The notes: generated from the letters alone by a model not told the origin. 64,000 nt of DNA from Paracidovorax oryzae ATCC 19882 (GCF_000687165.1 NZ_KK366049.1:224959-288958); one strand, 5' to 3'; numbered from the stretch's first letter, positions 47,757 to 56,089 are shown. Numbers and translations are program-made.

Positions 47757-49508
47757 ATGAAAAAAGTCCTGATCGCCAACCGCGGCGAGATCGCGGTCCG
47801 CATTGCCCGAGCCTGCGCCGACCACGGTCTCACCTCCGTCGCCGTCTATGCCGATGCCGACATCGACGCCCTGCACGTGCGCATGGCCGACGAGGCCTGG
47901 GGCCTGGGCGGCGACCGCCCGGCCGACACCTACCTGCACATCGAGAAGCTGCTGGATGCTGCCCGCAAGAGCGGCGCCGACGCCGTGCACCCGGGCTACG
48001 GGTTTTTGTCGGAGAACGCGGGCTTCGCGCGGGCCGTGATCGGCGCGGGCCTCACCTGGATCGGCCCGCCGCCCGAGGCCATCGAGCGCCTGGGCGACAA
48101 GGTCGAGGCGCGCAGGCTGGCGCTGCAGGTGGGCGCACCGCTCGTGCAGGGCACGGCCGGCCCGGTGAAGGACGTCTCCGAGGTGCTCGCCTTCGCCGGG
48201 CAGCATGGGTTGCCGATCATCATCAAGGCGGCGTTCGGCGGTGGCGGGCGCGGCATGAAGATCGCATGGCGCATGGACGAGGTGGAAGACCTCTATGCCT
48301 CCGCCGTGCGCGAGGCCACGGCCGCCTTCGGCCGCGGCGAGTGCTTCGTGGAGCAGTTCCTGGACCGCCCGCGCCACATCGAGGCCCAGGTCCTGGCCGA
48401 CACGCACGGCAACGTGGTGGTGCTGGGCACGCGCGACTGTTCCCTGCAGCGCCGCAACCAGAAGCTGGTGGAGGAGGCGCCCGCGCCCTTCCTCACACCC
48501 GAGCAGCGCGAGCGCATCCACACCGCCGCGCGCGACATCTGCGCCGCCGCCGGCTACACCAGCGCGGGCACGGTGGAGTTCCTGCTTTCGGGCACGGGGG
48601 CGATCTCGTTCCTCGAAGTGAACACGCGCCTGCAGGTGGAGCACCCCGTCACCGAGCAGACGACCGGCATCGACCTCGTGGTGGAGCAGTTCCGCATCGC
48701 CGAGGGCTTGCCGCTGCGCATCACGCAGACGCCCGAACCGCTGGGCCATTCGATCGAATTCCGCATCAACGCGGAGGACGTGGGCCGCGGCTTCCTGCCC
48801 ACGCCGGGCGGCGTGACCGCGTTCGATCCGCCCTCGGGCCCGGGCGTGCGGCTGGACACCGGCGTGCAGGCCGGCTCCATCGTGCCGGGCACTTTCGATT
48901 CGCTCATGGCCAAGCTCATCGTATCGGGTGCGACGCGCGAGCAGGCCATCGCCCGGGCGCGCCGCGCGCTGCGCGAGTTCCGCATCGGCGGCGTGGCCTC
49001 GGTGCTGCCTTTCCACCGCGCGGTGATGGAGCACCCGGACTTCACGAACAGCGAGGCCCTGCGCGTGCACACCCGCTGGATCGAGACCGATTTCGCAGAG
49101 CCCCTGGCCGCCGCGGCGCGCGCCGAGCCGCCGGCCGATACCGCGCTCGTGCGCACTGCCATCGAGATCGACGGCCGCCGCGTGGCCCTGGGCCTGCCGG
49201 CGCTGCTGCTGCAGGGCCTGCAGGCCAGCGCGGGCGCGCAGCCTGCCGGCGTCCCGGCGCAGTCCGCTGGCACCGGGAGCGCGGCGGAGGAGGGCACGGT
49301 GCCCGCGCCCGTCGCCGGCACGGTGCAGGCCTGGAAGGTGGCCGAGGGCGACACCGTGGCCGAAGGCGACTTGGTCGCCGTGATGGAGGCGATGAAGATG
49401 GAGATGCAGGTCACGGCGCCGCGTGCGGGTCGCATCACCGGCCTGGCCGCGGTGGGGAGCTACCACGCGGCCGGGGCACCACTGGCACGGGTGGCGCAGG
49501 ACGGCTGA
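47757..49508 (+). CDS. Biotin carboxylase fused to biotin carrier domain
   Basis: This 583-residue enzyme starts six bases after pxpBC. Residues 1 to about 445 are a biotin carboxylase: [18 protein letters not shown] at the start, the ATP-grasp loop GGGGRGMK, and [14 protein letters not shown]. The C-terminal 70 residues are a biotinyl domain with MEAMKMEM and biotinyl-Lys547. No carboxyltransferase is encoded nearby. Such AccC/AccB-like proteins are often found with pxp genes, but the carboxylated substrate is unknown; they may need a partner encoded elsewhere. Confidence 0.9.
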   Translation: MKKVLIANRGEIAVRIARACADHGLTSVAVYADADIDALHVRMADEAWGLGGDRPADTYLHIEKLLDAARKSGADAVHPGYGFLSENAGFARAVIGAGLTWIGPPPEAIERLGDKVEARRLALQVGAPLVQGTAGPVKDVSEVLAFAGQHGLPIIIKAAFGGGGRGMKIAWRMDEVEDLYASAVREATAAFGRGECFVEQFLDRPRHIEAQVLADTHGNVVVLGTRDCSLQRRNQKLVEEAPAPFLTPEQRERIHTAARDICAAAGYTSAGTVEFLLSGTGAISFLEVNTRLQVEHPVTEQTTGIDLVVEQFRIAEGLPLRITQTPEPLGHSIEFRINAEDVGRGFLPTPGGVTAFDPPSGPGVRLDTGVQAGSIVPGTFDSLMAKLIVSGATREQAIARARRALREFRIGGVASVLPFHRAVMEHPDFTNSEALRVHTRWIETDFAEPLAAAARAEPPADTALVRTAIEIDGRRVALGLPALLLQGLQASAGAQPAGVPAQSAGTGSAAEEGTVPAPVAGTVQAWKVAEGDTVAEGDLVAVMEAMKMEMQVTAPRAGRITGLAAVGSYHAAGAPLARVAQDG

Positions 49509-49569
49509 TGCCGTGGGAGCCGTGCTCGCCGCAGGCCGCCCACTTCATCGCGGGGGCGCTGCTATGGCT

Positions 49570-50211
49570 TCACCAGGTGCCCGCGCGGGCATAGGTCGTT
49601 CGCTGTGGCAGGCCATGTTCGGCACGGATGGAGTTCTCGCTGGGCTCGCGCGTGCTGGCATATTCGCCGAGGCCCACGGCGCGCAGCTCCTCCTTGCCGG
49701 AGTCGGTGCGGGCGGAGGAGGGATCCCGGGTGACGGGCCCCCCGCCGTGCATCATGGTTCCCGCGAGATGGTGCTTTGCATGCACCAGTTCATGTGCCAG
49801 GGTGATGAACGCGTTGGCGGGATTGGCTCCCTCGATCGGGACCCCCCGGGAATCGACGTCCGGTTCGGCCGTGTACTTGTTCCAGGGAATTTCCGACGCG
49901 GTTCCCCGCGTTTTGCGCCAGTTGCTTCCACCGGCGTTCTTCAGGAGCGCGGCCTCGAATTGGCTTTGATCAGGAGATGATCCGAGTTTTTGCCATTGCG
50001 AAGGCGTGAGCCGGGGCGTCGCCACCGGCGCCTGGCCTGTTCCGGCTTCGACGATGGTGACGGTTTTTTCCCGGGTGGCCAAGCCCTCGATCTGTTGGAG
50101 CAGTCGGCTGCCGCTGGGGCGGCTGTCGATTTTCTCGAGAGCGTCCTTGACGTCCCTTTTGAAGTTCGACGACGTGCTGGCGCCGACGCGAATGCTGGGG
50201 TAACGATCCAT
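49570..50211 (-). CDS. M91-family zinc metalloprotease, XopG/HopH1/NleD-like putative type III effector
   Basis: This 213-residue protein has the zinc-protease motif AHELVHAKH (His140, Glu141, His144), preceded by NPANAFITL, as in the M91 family that includes NleD, HopH1 and XopG. There is no signal peptide; the N-terminus is Ser/Thr-rich (RVGASTSSNFKRD), as is usual for type III secretion. The gene looks less GC-rich than its neighbours, which suggests transfer. A perfect plant-inducible promoter box (TTCGC-N15-TTCGC) lies about 103 bases upstream, pointing to HrpX-type control. NleD cleaves host JNK/p38 kinases; the target here is unknown. ATG 50211 is the first start after the box. Confidence 0.78.
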   Translation of the reverse strand: MDRYPSIRVGASTSSNFKRDVKDALEKIDSRPSGSRLLQQIEGLATREKTVTIVEAGTGQAPVATPRLTPSQWQKLGSSPDQSQFEAALLKNAGGSNWRKTRGTASEIPWNKYTAEPDVDSRGVPIEGANPANAFITLAHELVHAKHHLAGTMMHGGGPVTRDPSSARTDSGKEELRAVGLGEYASTREPSENSIRAEHGLPQRTTYARAGTW

Positions 50212-50313
50212 GGTGTTTCTCTTTGAACTGTTGGAGTTTTGGCACCGCGAGTTGTCGCGGTATGCCGTTTTCCAGAATTCTCTCCATGGTCCCCGGGATC
50301 GCGGGGCGGGTGA

Positions 50314-50338
50314 GCGAAGTGCCTGCGATGTGGGCGAA
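50314..50338 (-). promoter_or_regulatory. Perfect PIP box (TTCGC-N15-TTCGC) upstream of the effector gene
   Basis: Read on the minus strand, TTCGC, exactly 15 bases, then TTCGC match the plant-inducible promoter consensus TTCGB-N15-TTCGB bound by HrpX-type activators in plant-pathogenic Xanthomonas, Ralstonia and Acidovorax. It points toward the effector gene, ending 103 bases before its ATG. No convincing YANNNT -10 box is seen at the usual 30-32 bases, which lowers certainty about function. Confidence 0.75.
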
Positions 50339-50381
50339 GCGAGGTGCCGCCACGTCCCGGCAGGCGGGATGCCCCCTTGAG

Positions 50382-50891
50382 TCAGCGCCTGGGAAGTCCG
50401 GGTGCCGCGCTCGTTTCCCACTTCACGGGCCGCGGATCGGCGATGGTGTTCACCTCCTGGCTGAAGCGCCCGTACTGCGGCGCGATGTGCGGATCGTCCT
50501 CCCACGTGGCCTGCTGCGTGAACTTGCCGGTCTTGCGGTTGAACTTCAATGCGTGCATGGCGGTCTTGCCGCCCCAGTCCGTCGAGGGCAGGGAGATGAA
50601 GTTCACCGCGTATTCGTCGTCGGTGAGCTTGCCGCGCACCACGTACACGCCATAGTGCTCCTCGCCGGGCGAGATGATCTTGTACACCCCGTTGTCGTAG
50701 TAGTAGAGGGTGGCGTCCTCGAAGGGCTTCTTCTCGTACATCTTCTCGTAGAAGAGCTTCTGCGTGAACGTGGGCTTGCCGAAGTGGACTTCGACCGACG
50801 GGCCCCGCGCGTTCGCGCTGCCCCCTCCGCCCTCGGCCGAGACGATGGAGGCCATGGAGCAGGCCAGCAGGGACACAAGCATTTTCTTCAA
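50382..50891 (-). CDS. Exported hypothetical protein
   Basis: This 169-residue protein has a signal peptide (residues 1-19, ending VSA) followed by a Gly/Ser-rich start and a soluble domain rich in aromatic residues (FYEKMYEKKPFEDATLYYYDNGVY; GVYVVRGKLTDDEYAVNFISLP). The family is not recognised. It lies upstream of the effector gene on the same strand, but the PIP box lies between the two, so it need not be co-regulated. Confidence 0.7.
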   Translation of the reverse strand: MKKMLVSLLACSMASIVSAEGGGGSANARGPSVEVHFGKPTFTQKLFYEKMYEKKPFEDATLYYYDNGVYKIISPGEEHYGVYVVRGKLTDDEYAVNFISLPSTDWGGKTAMHALKFNRKTGKFTQQATWEDDPHIAPQYGRFSQEVNTIADPRPVKWETSAAPGLPRR

Positions 50892-51002
50892 GGGACTACC
50901 TCGCTTTCCGGTGGATGGGGTCGGAGGCCGCGCCAGGCCTGGCGGGCCGCCGGCCGATCCTAGCCACTGCCGAGCCGGCTGCGCGGCCCGGTGGATGCAA
51001 GA

Positions 51003-51025
51003 AATTGAATCAGTGCATCAATTTC
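51003..51025. promoter_or_regulatory. Shared operator, copy 1: AAATTGA-N9-TCAATTT
   Basis: AAATTGA-ATCAGTGCA-TCAATTT is a 7-bp inverted repeat with a 9-base centre, 27 bases before the lipoprotein ATG at 51053. The same arms and nearly the same centre are found at 55368-55390 in front of the cytochrome b561 gene. Outside the arms ATTG follows in both copies. The layout is typical of a LysR-type or other dimeric regulator. Confidence 0.65.
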
Positions 51026-51052
51026 ATTGGCGATGCTGCGACAGTAGCGCCC

Positions 51053-51376
51053 ATGAAAAGACTCACGCACGGCCTGCTCGCCGTCCCCCTGTGCCTCGTC
51101 CTGGCCGGTTGCTATACGCCCGACCGTGCCCGGCTGGGCGAGAGCGTGGCGGCCGCGGTGCCGGCAGGCACGCGCCTGGAGGCGGCCATGGCCAGCCTGT
51201 CGGGCATGGGTTTCTCCTGCAAGGTGGTGGATGCCGGGCAGGGCGCGGACTGCAGCCGGGAAAGGCATGGCGCCGTGCTGTACACGTGCATCGAGCGCGT
51301 CAGGATGTCCGTCGATCCCGGCACCCGCACGGTCGCCGCATCCGACGTGCCGCCAATCGCGTGTGCCGGCCTGTAG
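51053..51376 (+). CDS. Small lipoprotein
   Basis: This 107-residue protein has a signal peptide and lipobox LAGC with Cys20. The mature part (RLEAAMASLSGMGFSCKVVDAGQGADCSRER; YTCIERVRMSV) holds three further cysteines, which suggests a compact disulfide-bonded domain; the pattern resembles small SmpA/OmlA-like lipoproteins, but I do not assign a family. A palindrome shared with the b561 operon lies just upstream (51003-51025). Confidence 0.7.
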   Translation: MKRLTHGLLAVPLCLVLAGCYTPDRARLGESVAAAVPAGTRLEAAMASLSGMGFSCKVVDAGQGADCSRERHGAVLYTCIERVRMSVDPGTRTVAASDVPPIACAGL

Positions 51377-51427
51377 GTCGGCCTGTAGGGCGGCCGGTGC
51401 CGGTGACGGCACCGTCCGGCGCGGCGC

Positions 51428-52246
51428 TCAGGGCACTTCCCGCGGCGCGGGGCCGTCGTACGTCCACAGGTATTCCCGCGGGACCGGTCCCTTGTTGCGG
51501 CCTCCCTGGCCGGTCTGCTCCCAGGCATGCGCCAGGATGCCGACGGAGCGCGACAGGCAGAACAGGCCGCGCGCCAGCGGCGGGGGAAAGCCCAGTTCCG
51601 CGTAGATGACGGCGGTGGCGCCGTCGATGTTCATGGGGATGCGCCGGCCGTTCCTGCGGGATGCCAGTTCCTCTTCCACGGCGCGCCCGATGGCGGCGAA
51701 CCGCCCGCTCACGGTGCCCTCGCGCGCGGCCTCGTCGACGAGCTCCAGCAGCCGCGGCGCGCGGGGATCGACGGGGTGGAAGCGATGGCCGAAACCCGAG
51801 ACGAACTTGCCGTGCCGCTCGATGGTCGCGTCCAGCCCGCCGCGCACCGCGTCGCCGGGCGCGGCGCCCGCGTCCTGCCGGGCCGCGATGTCGAGGTACA
51901 TGGCCACGGCCTGTTCGCCGGCCCCGCCGTGGACGTCGCCCAGCACGTTGACCGCCGAGGCCATGGCGTTGTTCAGCCCCACGCCGCAGGTCGCGGCCAT
52001 GCGGGCGATGCCGATGCTGGGCGCCTGCGGGCCATGGTCCACCGCGGACATCAGGGCGGCGTCGAGCAGCCGGCCTTCCGCTTCGCCGGGCAGCTCGCCG
52101 CGCGTCATCAGCCAGATCATCTGCGCAAAGCCGATGCGGCCGATCAGGTCCTCGATGGCATATCCGCGGTAGCGAATGACGCCGGGGCTCATGTCGATGA
52201 TGGATGTCTTCCACCAGTCGCTCACGCGGGGATCGTGGGTGTTCAT
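51428..52246 (-). CDS. Citrate synthase-like / citryl-CoA lyase family protein
   Basis: This 272-residue protein matches the short citrate-synthase superfamily members annotated as citryl-CoA lyase. It contains YRGYAIEDLIGRIGF, GFGHRFHPVDPRAPRLLELVD (His154, His157) and SVGILAHAWEQTGQGG. It is shorter than true citrate synthases. Its ATG overlaps the stop of the CoA-transferase gene (ATGA), so they act together: the transferase would activate an acid to its CoA ester and this enzyme would split it. Citrate or citramalate-type acids are plausible substrates; this is inference. Confidence 0.83.
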   Translation of the reverse strand: MNTHDPRVSDWWKTSIIDMSPGVIRYRGYAIEDLIGRIGFAQMIWLMTRGELPGEAEGRLLDAALMSAVDHGPQAPSIGIARMAATCGVGLNNAMASAVNVLGDVHGGAGEQAVAMYLDIAARQDAGAAPGDAVRGGLDATIERHGKFVSGFGHRFHPVDPRAPRLLELVDEAAREGTVSGRFAAIGRAVEEELASRRNGRRIPMNIDGATAVIYAELGFPPPLARGLFCLSRSVGILAHAWEQTGQGGRNKGPVPREYLWTYDGPAPREVP

Positions 52247-53445
52247 ATCGCCTGCTCCTGTACCAGTTCCTGGATGTCCGACGGCGAGTAGCCGAGTTCG
52301 GCCAGGAGGTCCGCCGTGTGCTCGCCCAGCCGGGGCGGCGGGGTGCCGACGGACGGTGCCTCGCCGTTCCACTTGAACCCCGTGCGCACGACCCGGATGT
52401 CGCGGCCGACGCCGGGAACGTCCCTGAAGGTGCCCACCATGCCGCGGCCGGCGATCTGCGGATGCTCCAGCACCTGGGGCACCGTGTACACCGGCCCGGC
52501 GGGAACGCCCGCCTCGTTGAGGCGCTTCCACCAGTCGTCCGCGGTGCCGGCGGACAGCGCCGCCTCCACCAGGGCCGTGAGTTCGGCGCGATGCCGCAGC
52601 CGCCCGTGGCGGTCGGCGAACCGCGGGTCCGCCGTCCATTCCGGATGGCCGAGCACCGTGCACACCGCCTCGAACTGCTCCTGCTTGTTGGCCGCGATGT
52701 TGAGCAGGCCGTCCCCGGTCCGGAAGGTGCCGGACGGGCTGGCGGTGACGTTGTCGTTGCCCAGGGGCCGGGGCTCGCGCCCCGCGATCAGGTGGTTGGA
52801 CACCGCCCAGCCCATCGTCGCCACGGCGGCCTCGAGCATCGAGACATCGATGAAGACGCCGCCCGTGCGGTGGCGGTCCGCGAGGGCGGAGGCCACGGCG
52901 AATGCGGCGGTGATGCCCCCGATCGTGTCCGCGACGGGGTAGCCCACGCGATAGGGGGCGGTCTCCGGGGCACCCGTGATGCTCATCATCCCGGACATGC
53001 CCTGGATGATCTGGTCATAGGCGGGCAGGTCGCGCAGCGGGCCGTCCTGCCCGAAACCGGAGATGGCGCAGTAGATCAGCCGCGGGTTCTCCTTCAGGAG
53101 CTCCTCGTAGCCCAGGCCCAGGCGCTGCATCACGCCGGGCCGGTAGTTCTCCACGAGCACCTGCGCCGTGCGGACCAGCCGGCGCAGCGCCTCCTTGCCC
53201 TTGGGGTGCTTGAGGTTGAGCGTGATGGAGCGCTTGCCGGGGTTCTGGGCGAGGAAGGACACGCCCATGTCGGCCTCGTTCAGTTCCTGGTCGGCGCCCA
53301 GCTGGCGCGCCAGGTCGCCTCCCTGCCGGGCTTCGACCTTGATGACGTCGGCGCCCATGTGGGCGAGCTGGTGGCAGGCGAAGGGGCCCGCGAGCACATT
53401 GGTGAGGTCCAGCACGCGGACCCCGTGCAGGGGAGGGAGGGCCAT
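52243..53445 (-). CDS. CaiB/BaiF family CoA-transferase
   Basis: This 400-residue class III CoA-transferase has the N-terminal MALPPLHGVRVLDLTNVLAGPF, GADVIKVEARQGGD, and the catalytic aspartate region LPAYDQIIQGMSG (Asp144). The C-terminal APVGTPPPRLGEHT-like segment is also typical. It starts two bases after the Bug-family gene and its stop overlaps the citryl-CoA-lyase-like gene. The long frame extending to 55065 is a shadow and is rejected. The acid it activates is unknown. Confidence 0.93.
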   Translation of the reverse strand: MALPPLHGVRVLDLTNVLAGPFACHQLAHMGADVIKVEARQGGDLARQLGADQELNEADMGVSFLAQNPGKRSITLNLKHPKGKEALRRLVRTAQVLVENYRPGVMQRLGLGYEELLKENPRLIYCAISGFGQDGPLRDLPAYDQIIQGMSGMMSITGAPETAPYRVGYPVADTIGGITAAFAVASALADRHRTGGVFIDVSMLEAAVATMGWAVSNHLIAGREPRPLGNDNVTASPSGTFRTGDGLLNIAANKQEQFEAVCTVLGHPEWTADPRFADRHGRLRHRAELTALVEAALSAGTADDWWKRLNEAGVPAGPVYTVPQVLEHPQIAGRGMVGTFRDVPGVGRDIRVVRTGFKWNGEAPSVGTPPPRLGEHTADLLAELGYSPSDIQELVQEQAI

Positions 53446-53447
53446 GG

Positions 53448-54422
53448 TCAGTCGAGCTTCACGTTGCCATTGCGGATGACCTCGCCCCAGCGCTGCTGCT
53501 CGCTGCGGATGAGGGCTGCGGCCTCCTGGGGCGTGGTCGCCATCGGCGTGCTGCCCTCGGCCTGCAGCGTGGCGATGGTGTCCGGCCGCGCGAGCGCCCT
53601 GGCCACTTCCTGCTGCCACCGGGCGAGCACGGCGGGCGGCGTGCCGGCCGGGGCCACCAGCATCTTCCAGTCGCTGGTGTCGAAGCCCTTGTAGCCGGAC
53701 TCGGCAACCGTGGGCACGTCGGGGAGTACCGGCAGGCGCTTCGCGGAACTGACGGCCAGCGCGCGCAGCTTGCCCGCCTTGATGAACGGGATCACGGTCT
53801 GGGGCGTCGCGAAGTAGTAATCGACCTGGCCGCCCAGCAGGTCGGTCGCCGCGGGGCCTGCGCCCTTGTAGGGGATGTGGCTGGTCCGGATGCCCGCCTG
53901 GCGGATGAAGAGTTCGCCGGTGAGGTGGCCCACGGTGCCGTTGCCTGCGGAGGCCATCGACAGGGAGTCGGGTTTGGCCTTCGCGGCGGCCACCAGGTCG
54001 GCCAGGGTCTTGAAGCGCGATTCGGCGTTGACGACCAGCACGACGGGCTGCCCCGCCACGGTGGCGACGGGAGCGAAGGCCCTCGACGCGTCGTACGGCA
54101 TCTTCGCGTACAGGCTGGGGTTGATGGCCAGGTTGGCCGTCTGGCCCATGCCGAGGGTGTAGCCGTCGGGCGCGGCCTTGGCGACCGCATCCATCCCGAT
54201 GTTGCCGCCGGCGCCCGGCCTGTTGTCCACCACCAGCGTCCAGCCGGTGGATGCGCGGATCCTGTCCAGCACCATGCGGGTGACGATGTCCGTGCCTCCG
54301 CCCGGCGGGAAGGGAACGATGACCTTGATGGACTGGGCCGGATAGTCCGAGGGCTGGGCCAGGGCTGCGGCGGACGCGAAGAGGAGGGCGCAGCCGCCCA
54401 GCAGGCGAGGCAGAAAGGACAT
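53448..54422 (-). CDS. Bug-family (TctC-like) periplasmic binding protein
   Basis: This 324-residue solute-binding protein of the Bug/tripartite tricarboxylate family has a signal peptide ending ALA (residue 22). Typical motifs are YPAQSIKVIVPFPPGGGTDIVTR, NRPGAGGNIGMDAVAKAAPDGYTL and TSHIPYKGAGPAATDLLGGQVD. Such proteins bind carboxylates. The TctAB membrane partners are not in this cluster, as is common for Bug genes. It heads the operon with the CoA-transferase and lyase and is controlled by the divergent IclR gene. Confidence 0.95.
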   Translation of the reverse strand: MSFLPRLLGGCALLFASAAALAQPSDYPAQSIKVIVPFPPGGGTDIVTRMVLDRIRASTGWTLVVDNRPGAGGNIGMDAVAKAAPDGYTLGMGQTANLAINPSLYAKMPYDASRAFAPVATVAGQPVVLVVNAESRFKTLADLVAAAKAKPDSLSMASAGNGTVGHLTGELFIRQAGIRTSHIPYKGAGPAATDLLGGQVDYYFATPQTVIPFIKAGKLRALAVSSAKRLPVLPDVPTVAESGYKGFDTSDWKMLVAPAGTPPAVLARWQQEVARALARPDTIATLQAEGSTPMATTPQEAAALIRSEQQRWGEVIRNGNVKLD

Positions 54423-54438
54423 GGTGTCTCCTTGGGTT

Positions 54439-54455
54439 GTTCTGTTGAATAGAAC
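54439..54455. promoter_or_regulatory. IclR operator copy 1: GTTCT-N7-AGAAC
   Basis: GTTCT-GTTGAAT-AGAAC lies 17 bases upstream of the Bug gene. It is one of three sites with the same arms and the same 7-base spacing in the region between the divergent Bug and IclR genes. Copy 2 begins 20 bases further on, which puts both on the same DNA face. Confidence 0.75.
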
Positions 54456-54458
54456 TAT

Positions 54459-54475
54459 GTTCTGTGTAAAAGAAC
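54459..54475. promoter_or_regulatory. IclR operator copy 2: GTTCT-N7-AGAAC
   Basis: GTTCT-GTGTAAA-AGAAC has the same arms and spacing as 54439-54455, starting exactly 20 bases away (about two helical turns). The pair likely binds a tetramer of the divergently encoded IclR-family regulator. Confidence 0.75.
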
Positions 54476-54544
54476 TTTAGTGGCGCGCGCCAACGGCGGC
54501 CATGCGGGATAACCCTGGAATGGCCAGACCCTCGCGGCCGCTGT

Positions 54545-54561
54545 GTTCTACTCAGCAGAAC
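54545..54561. promoter_or_regulatory. IclR operator copy 3: GTTCT-N7-AGAAC
   Basis: GTTCT-ACTCAGC-AGAAC is the third copy. It lies 24 bases before ATG 54586 of the IclR gene, which suggests autoregulation and argues against the longer reading of that gene from 54502, because the site would then be inside the coding sequence. Confidence 0.75.
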
Positions 54562-54585
54562 ATAGTCGTGACCTTGCTGACGCTG

Positions 54586-55344
54586 ATGACACAAGAATCC
54601 TCCGAGACCTCCAGCGGGGTCGCCGTCCTGGACCGCGCTTTCGCCCTCCTTGGGGCATTCGCCCCGGAGGACGAGCGGCTGACGCTGACGGAGCTGTCCC
54701 GGCGCACGGGGCTCTACAAGAGCACCGTGCTGCGGCTGCTGGGCGCCCTGGAAAGCGGCGGCTTCATCCGCAAGTGGGACGACGGGCTGTACGGCATCGG
54801 GCCGGCGCCGGTGCGGCTGGCCGCCATCTACCAGCGCAGCCTGCGCATCGACTCCATCGTGGAGCCGCTGCTGCGCGAACTCAGTGCCGAACTGGGGGAA
54901 ACCGCGTCGTTCTACGTGCGCGCCGGGGACCGGCGCCTGGTGCTCAGCCGCGTCGAGCCGTCGCGCGCGGTGCGCGTGTCCATCCGGGTGGGGGAGGCGT
55001 TCGACGTGCAGCTCGGCGCCTCGGGGAAGGTGCTGCTGGCCTTCTCGGAAGGCGACCCGGCCCACAAAGCGGTGCGCGCCCGGCTCTGGGCGACCTCGTT
55101 CGGCGAGCGCGACCGGGAGACGGCGGCGGCCTCCGTGCCGGTATTCGGGGCGCTGGGAGAACTCCGCGGCGCCCTGACGGTGTCCGGGCCGCTTTCCCGC
55201 CTCGGGGAGCCTGCCGCGATCCGGGCGGCCCTGCTCGCGCTCATGGACCGGGCCCGGCGGGCCACCGCGGAGTTCGGCGGCAATCCCGCGCTGTATACCG
55301 CGAGCCGCCAGGAGCTGCTGGCCGAGGGGCCATTGCCCCGCTGA
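54586..55344 (+). CDS. IclR-family transcriptional regulator
   Basis: This 252-residue protein starts MTQESSETSSGVAVLDRAFALLGAF. Its N-terminal winged helix (LTLTELSRRTGLYKSTVLRLLGALESGGFIRK) is followed by the IclR ligand-binding domain (ETASFYVRAGDRRLVLSRVE; LGASGKVLLAFS). An earlier ATG at 54502 is open but would place an operator copy within the gene. It is divergent from the Bug-CoA-transferase operon and should control it and itself through the GTTCT-N7-AGAAC sites. Confidence 0.93.
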   Translation: MTQESSETSSGVAVLDRAFALLGAFAPEDERLTLTELSRRTGLYKSTVLRLLGALESGGFIRKWDDGLYGIGPAPVRLAAIYQRSLRIDSIVEPLLRELSAELGETASFYVRAGDRRLVLSRVEPSRAVRVSIRVGEAFDVQLGASGKVLLAFSEGDPAHKAVRARLWATSFGERDRETAAASVPVFGALGELRGALTVSGPLSRLGEPAAIRAALLALMDRARRATAEFGGNPALYTASRQELLAEGPLPR

Positions 55345-55367
55345 GTCAAGCCCTCATGGCTTCACAA

Positions 55368-55390
55368 AAATTGAATCAAAGCATCAATTT
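55368..55390. promoter_or_regulatory. Shared operator, copy 2: AAATTGA-N9-TCAATTT
   Basis: AAATTGA-ATCAAAGCA-TCAATTT lies 95 bases before the cytochrome b561 ATG. It has the same arms and spacing, and seven of nine centre bases, as the copy at 51003-51025 before a lipoprotein gene. The two genes are probably controlled by one regulator, not identified here. Confidence 0.65.
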
Positions 55391-55485
55391 GATTGAAGAT
55401 TTACGGAGGCATCGGCCCTAGACTGGCGGCGCACCCAGCCCGGCCGCGATGCGCGGCCGCCCGAAAGACCATCGCCCCTTCCTCC

Positions 55486-56043
55486 ATGACCCCGTCCCGC
55501 CCGGCCCGCTACACCGCCACCGCCATCCTGCTGCACTGGGTGCTTGGCCTGGCCATCGTCGCCGTGTTCCTGCTGGGGCTGTACATGACGGGGCTGCCGT
55601 TCTCGCCGCAGCGCCTGAAGTTCTACAACTGGCACAAGTGGGCCGGCGTGGCCATCCTGGCGCTGTCGGCCCTGCGCCTGCTCTGGCGCCTGACGCACCG
55701 CCCGCCGGCGCTGCCCGCTGCCGTGCAATCCGCGATGCCCGCATGGCAGCGCGCCGCGCACCACGGCACCCACCACCTGATGTACCTGCTGTTCTTCGCC
55801 GTGCCCCTCATCGGCTGGGCCTACAGCTCGGCGGCGGGCTTTCCCATCGTGTTCCTCGGCATCGTGCCGCTGCCGAGCTTCGTGCCGGTCAGCCCCGAAC
55901 TGGCCGAGGCCATCAAGCCCTGGCACCAGATCACCGCCTACGCCCTGGCCGTGCTCGTCGTGCTGCACGTGGCCGCCGCGCTGAAGCACCAGGTCATCGA
56001 CCGAGACGGCCTCATCGGCCGCATGCTGCCCGGCCGTGCCTGA
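55486..56043 (+). CDS. Cytochrome b561 family membrane protein
   Basis: This 185-residue protein has four transmembrane helices and the histidines of a di-haem b561 (LHWVLGLAIV; WHKWAGVAILAL; HHGTHHLMYLLFF; WHQITAYALAVLVVLHVAAALKHQVID). It moves electrons across the inner membrane between quinol and a periplasmic partner. It is followed by two YceI genes, a very common grouping in beta-proteobacteria. ATG 55486 gives the usual start. Confidence 0.94.
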   Translation: MTPSRPARYTATAILLHWVLGLAIVAVFLLGLYMTGLPFSPQRLKFYNWHKWAGVAILALSALRLLWRLTHRPPALPAAVQSAMPAWQRAAHHGTHHLMYLLFFAVPLIGWAYSSAAGFPIVFLGIVPLPSFVPVSPELAEAIKPWHQITAYALAVLVVLHVAAALKHQVIDRDGLIGRMLPGRA

Positions 56044-56089
56044 CCGCCTGCAACCCAATCACCGAAATACCGAACCCACGGAGCGATCC

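Noticed and set aside
52243-55065. 940-residue frame joining the CoA-transferase to upstream sequence
   Set aside because: Residues before the CoA-transferase start (53445) are antisense or out-of-frame copies of the Bug and IclR genes.
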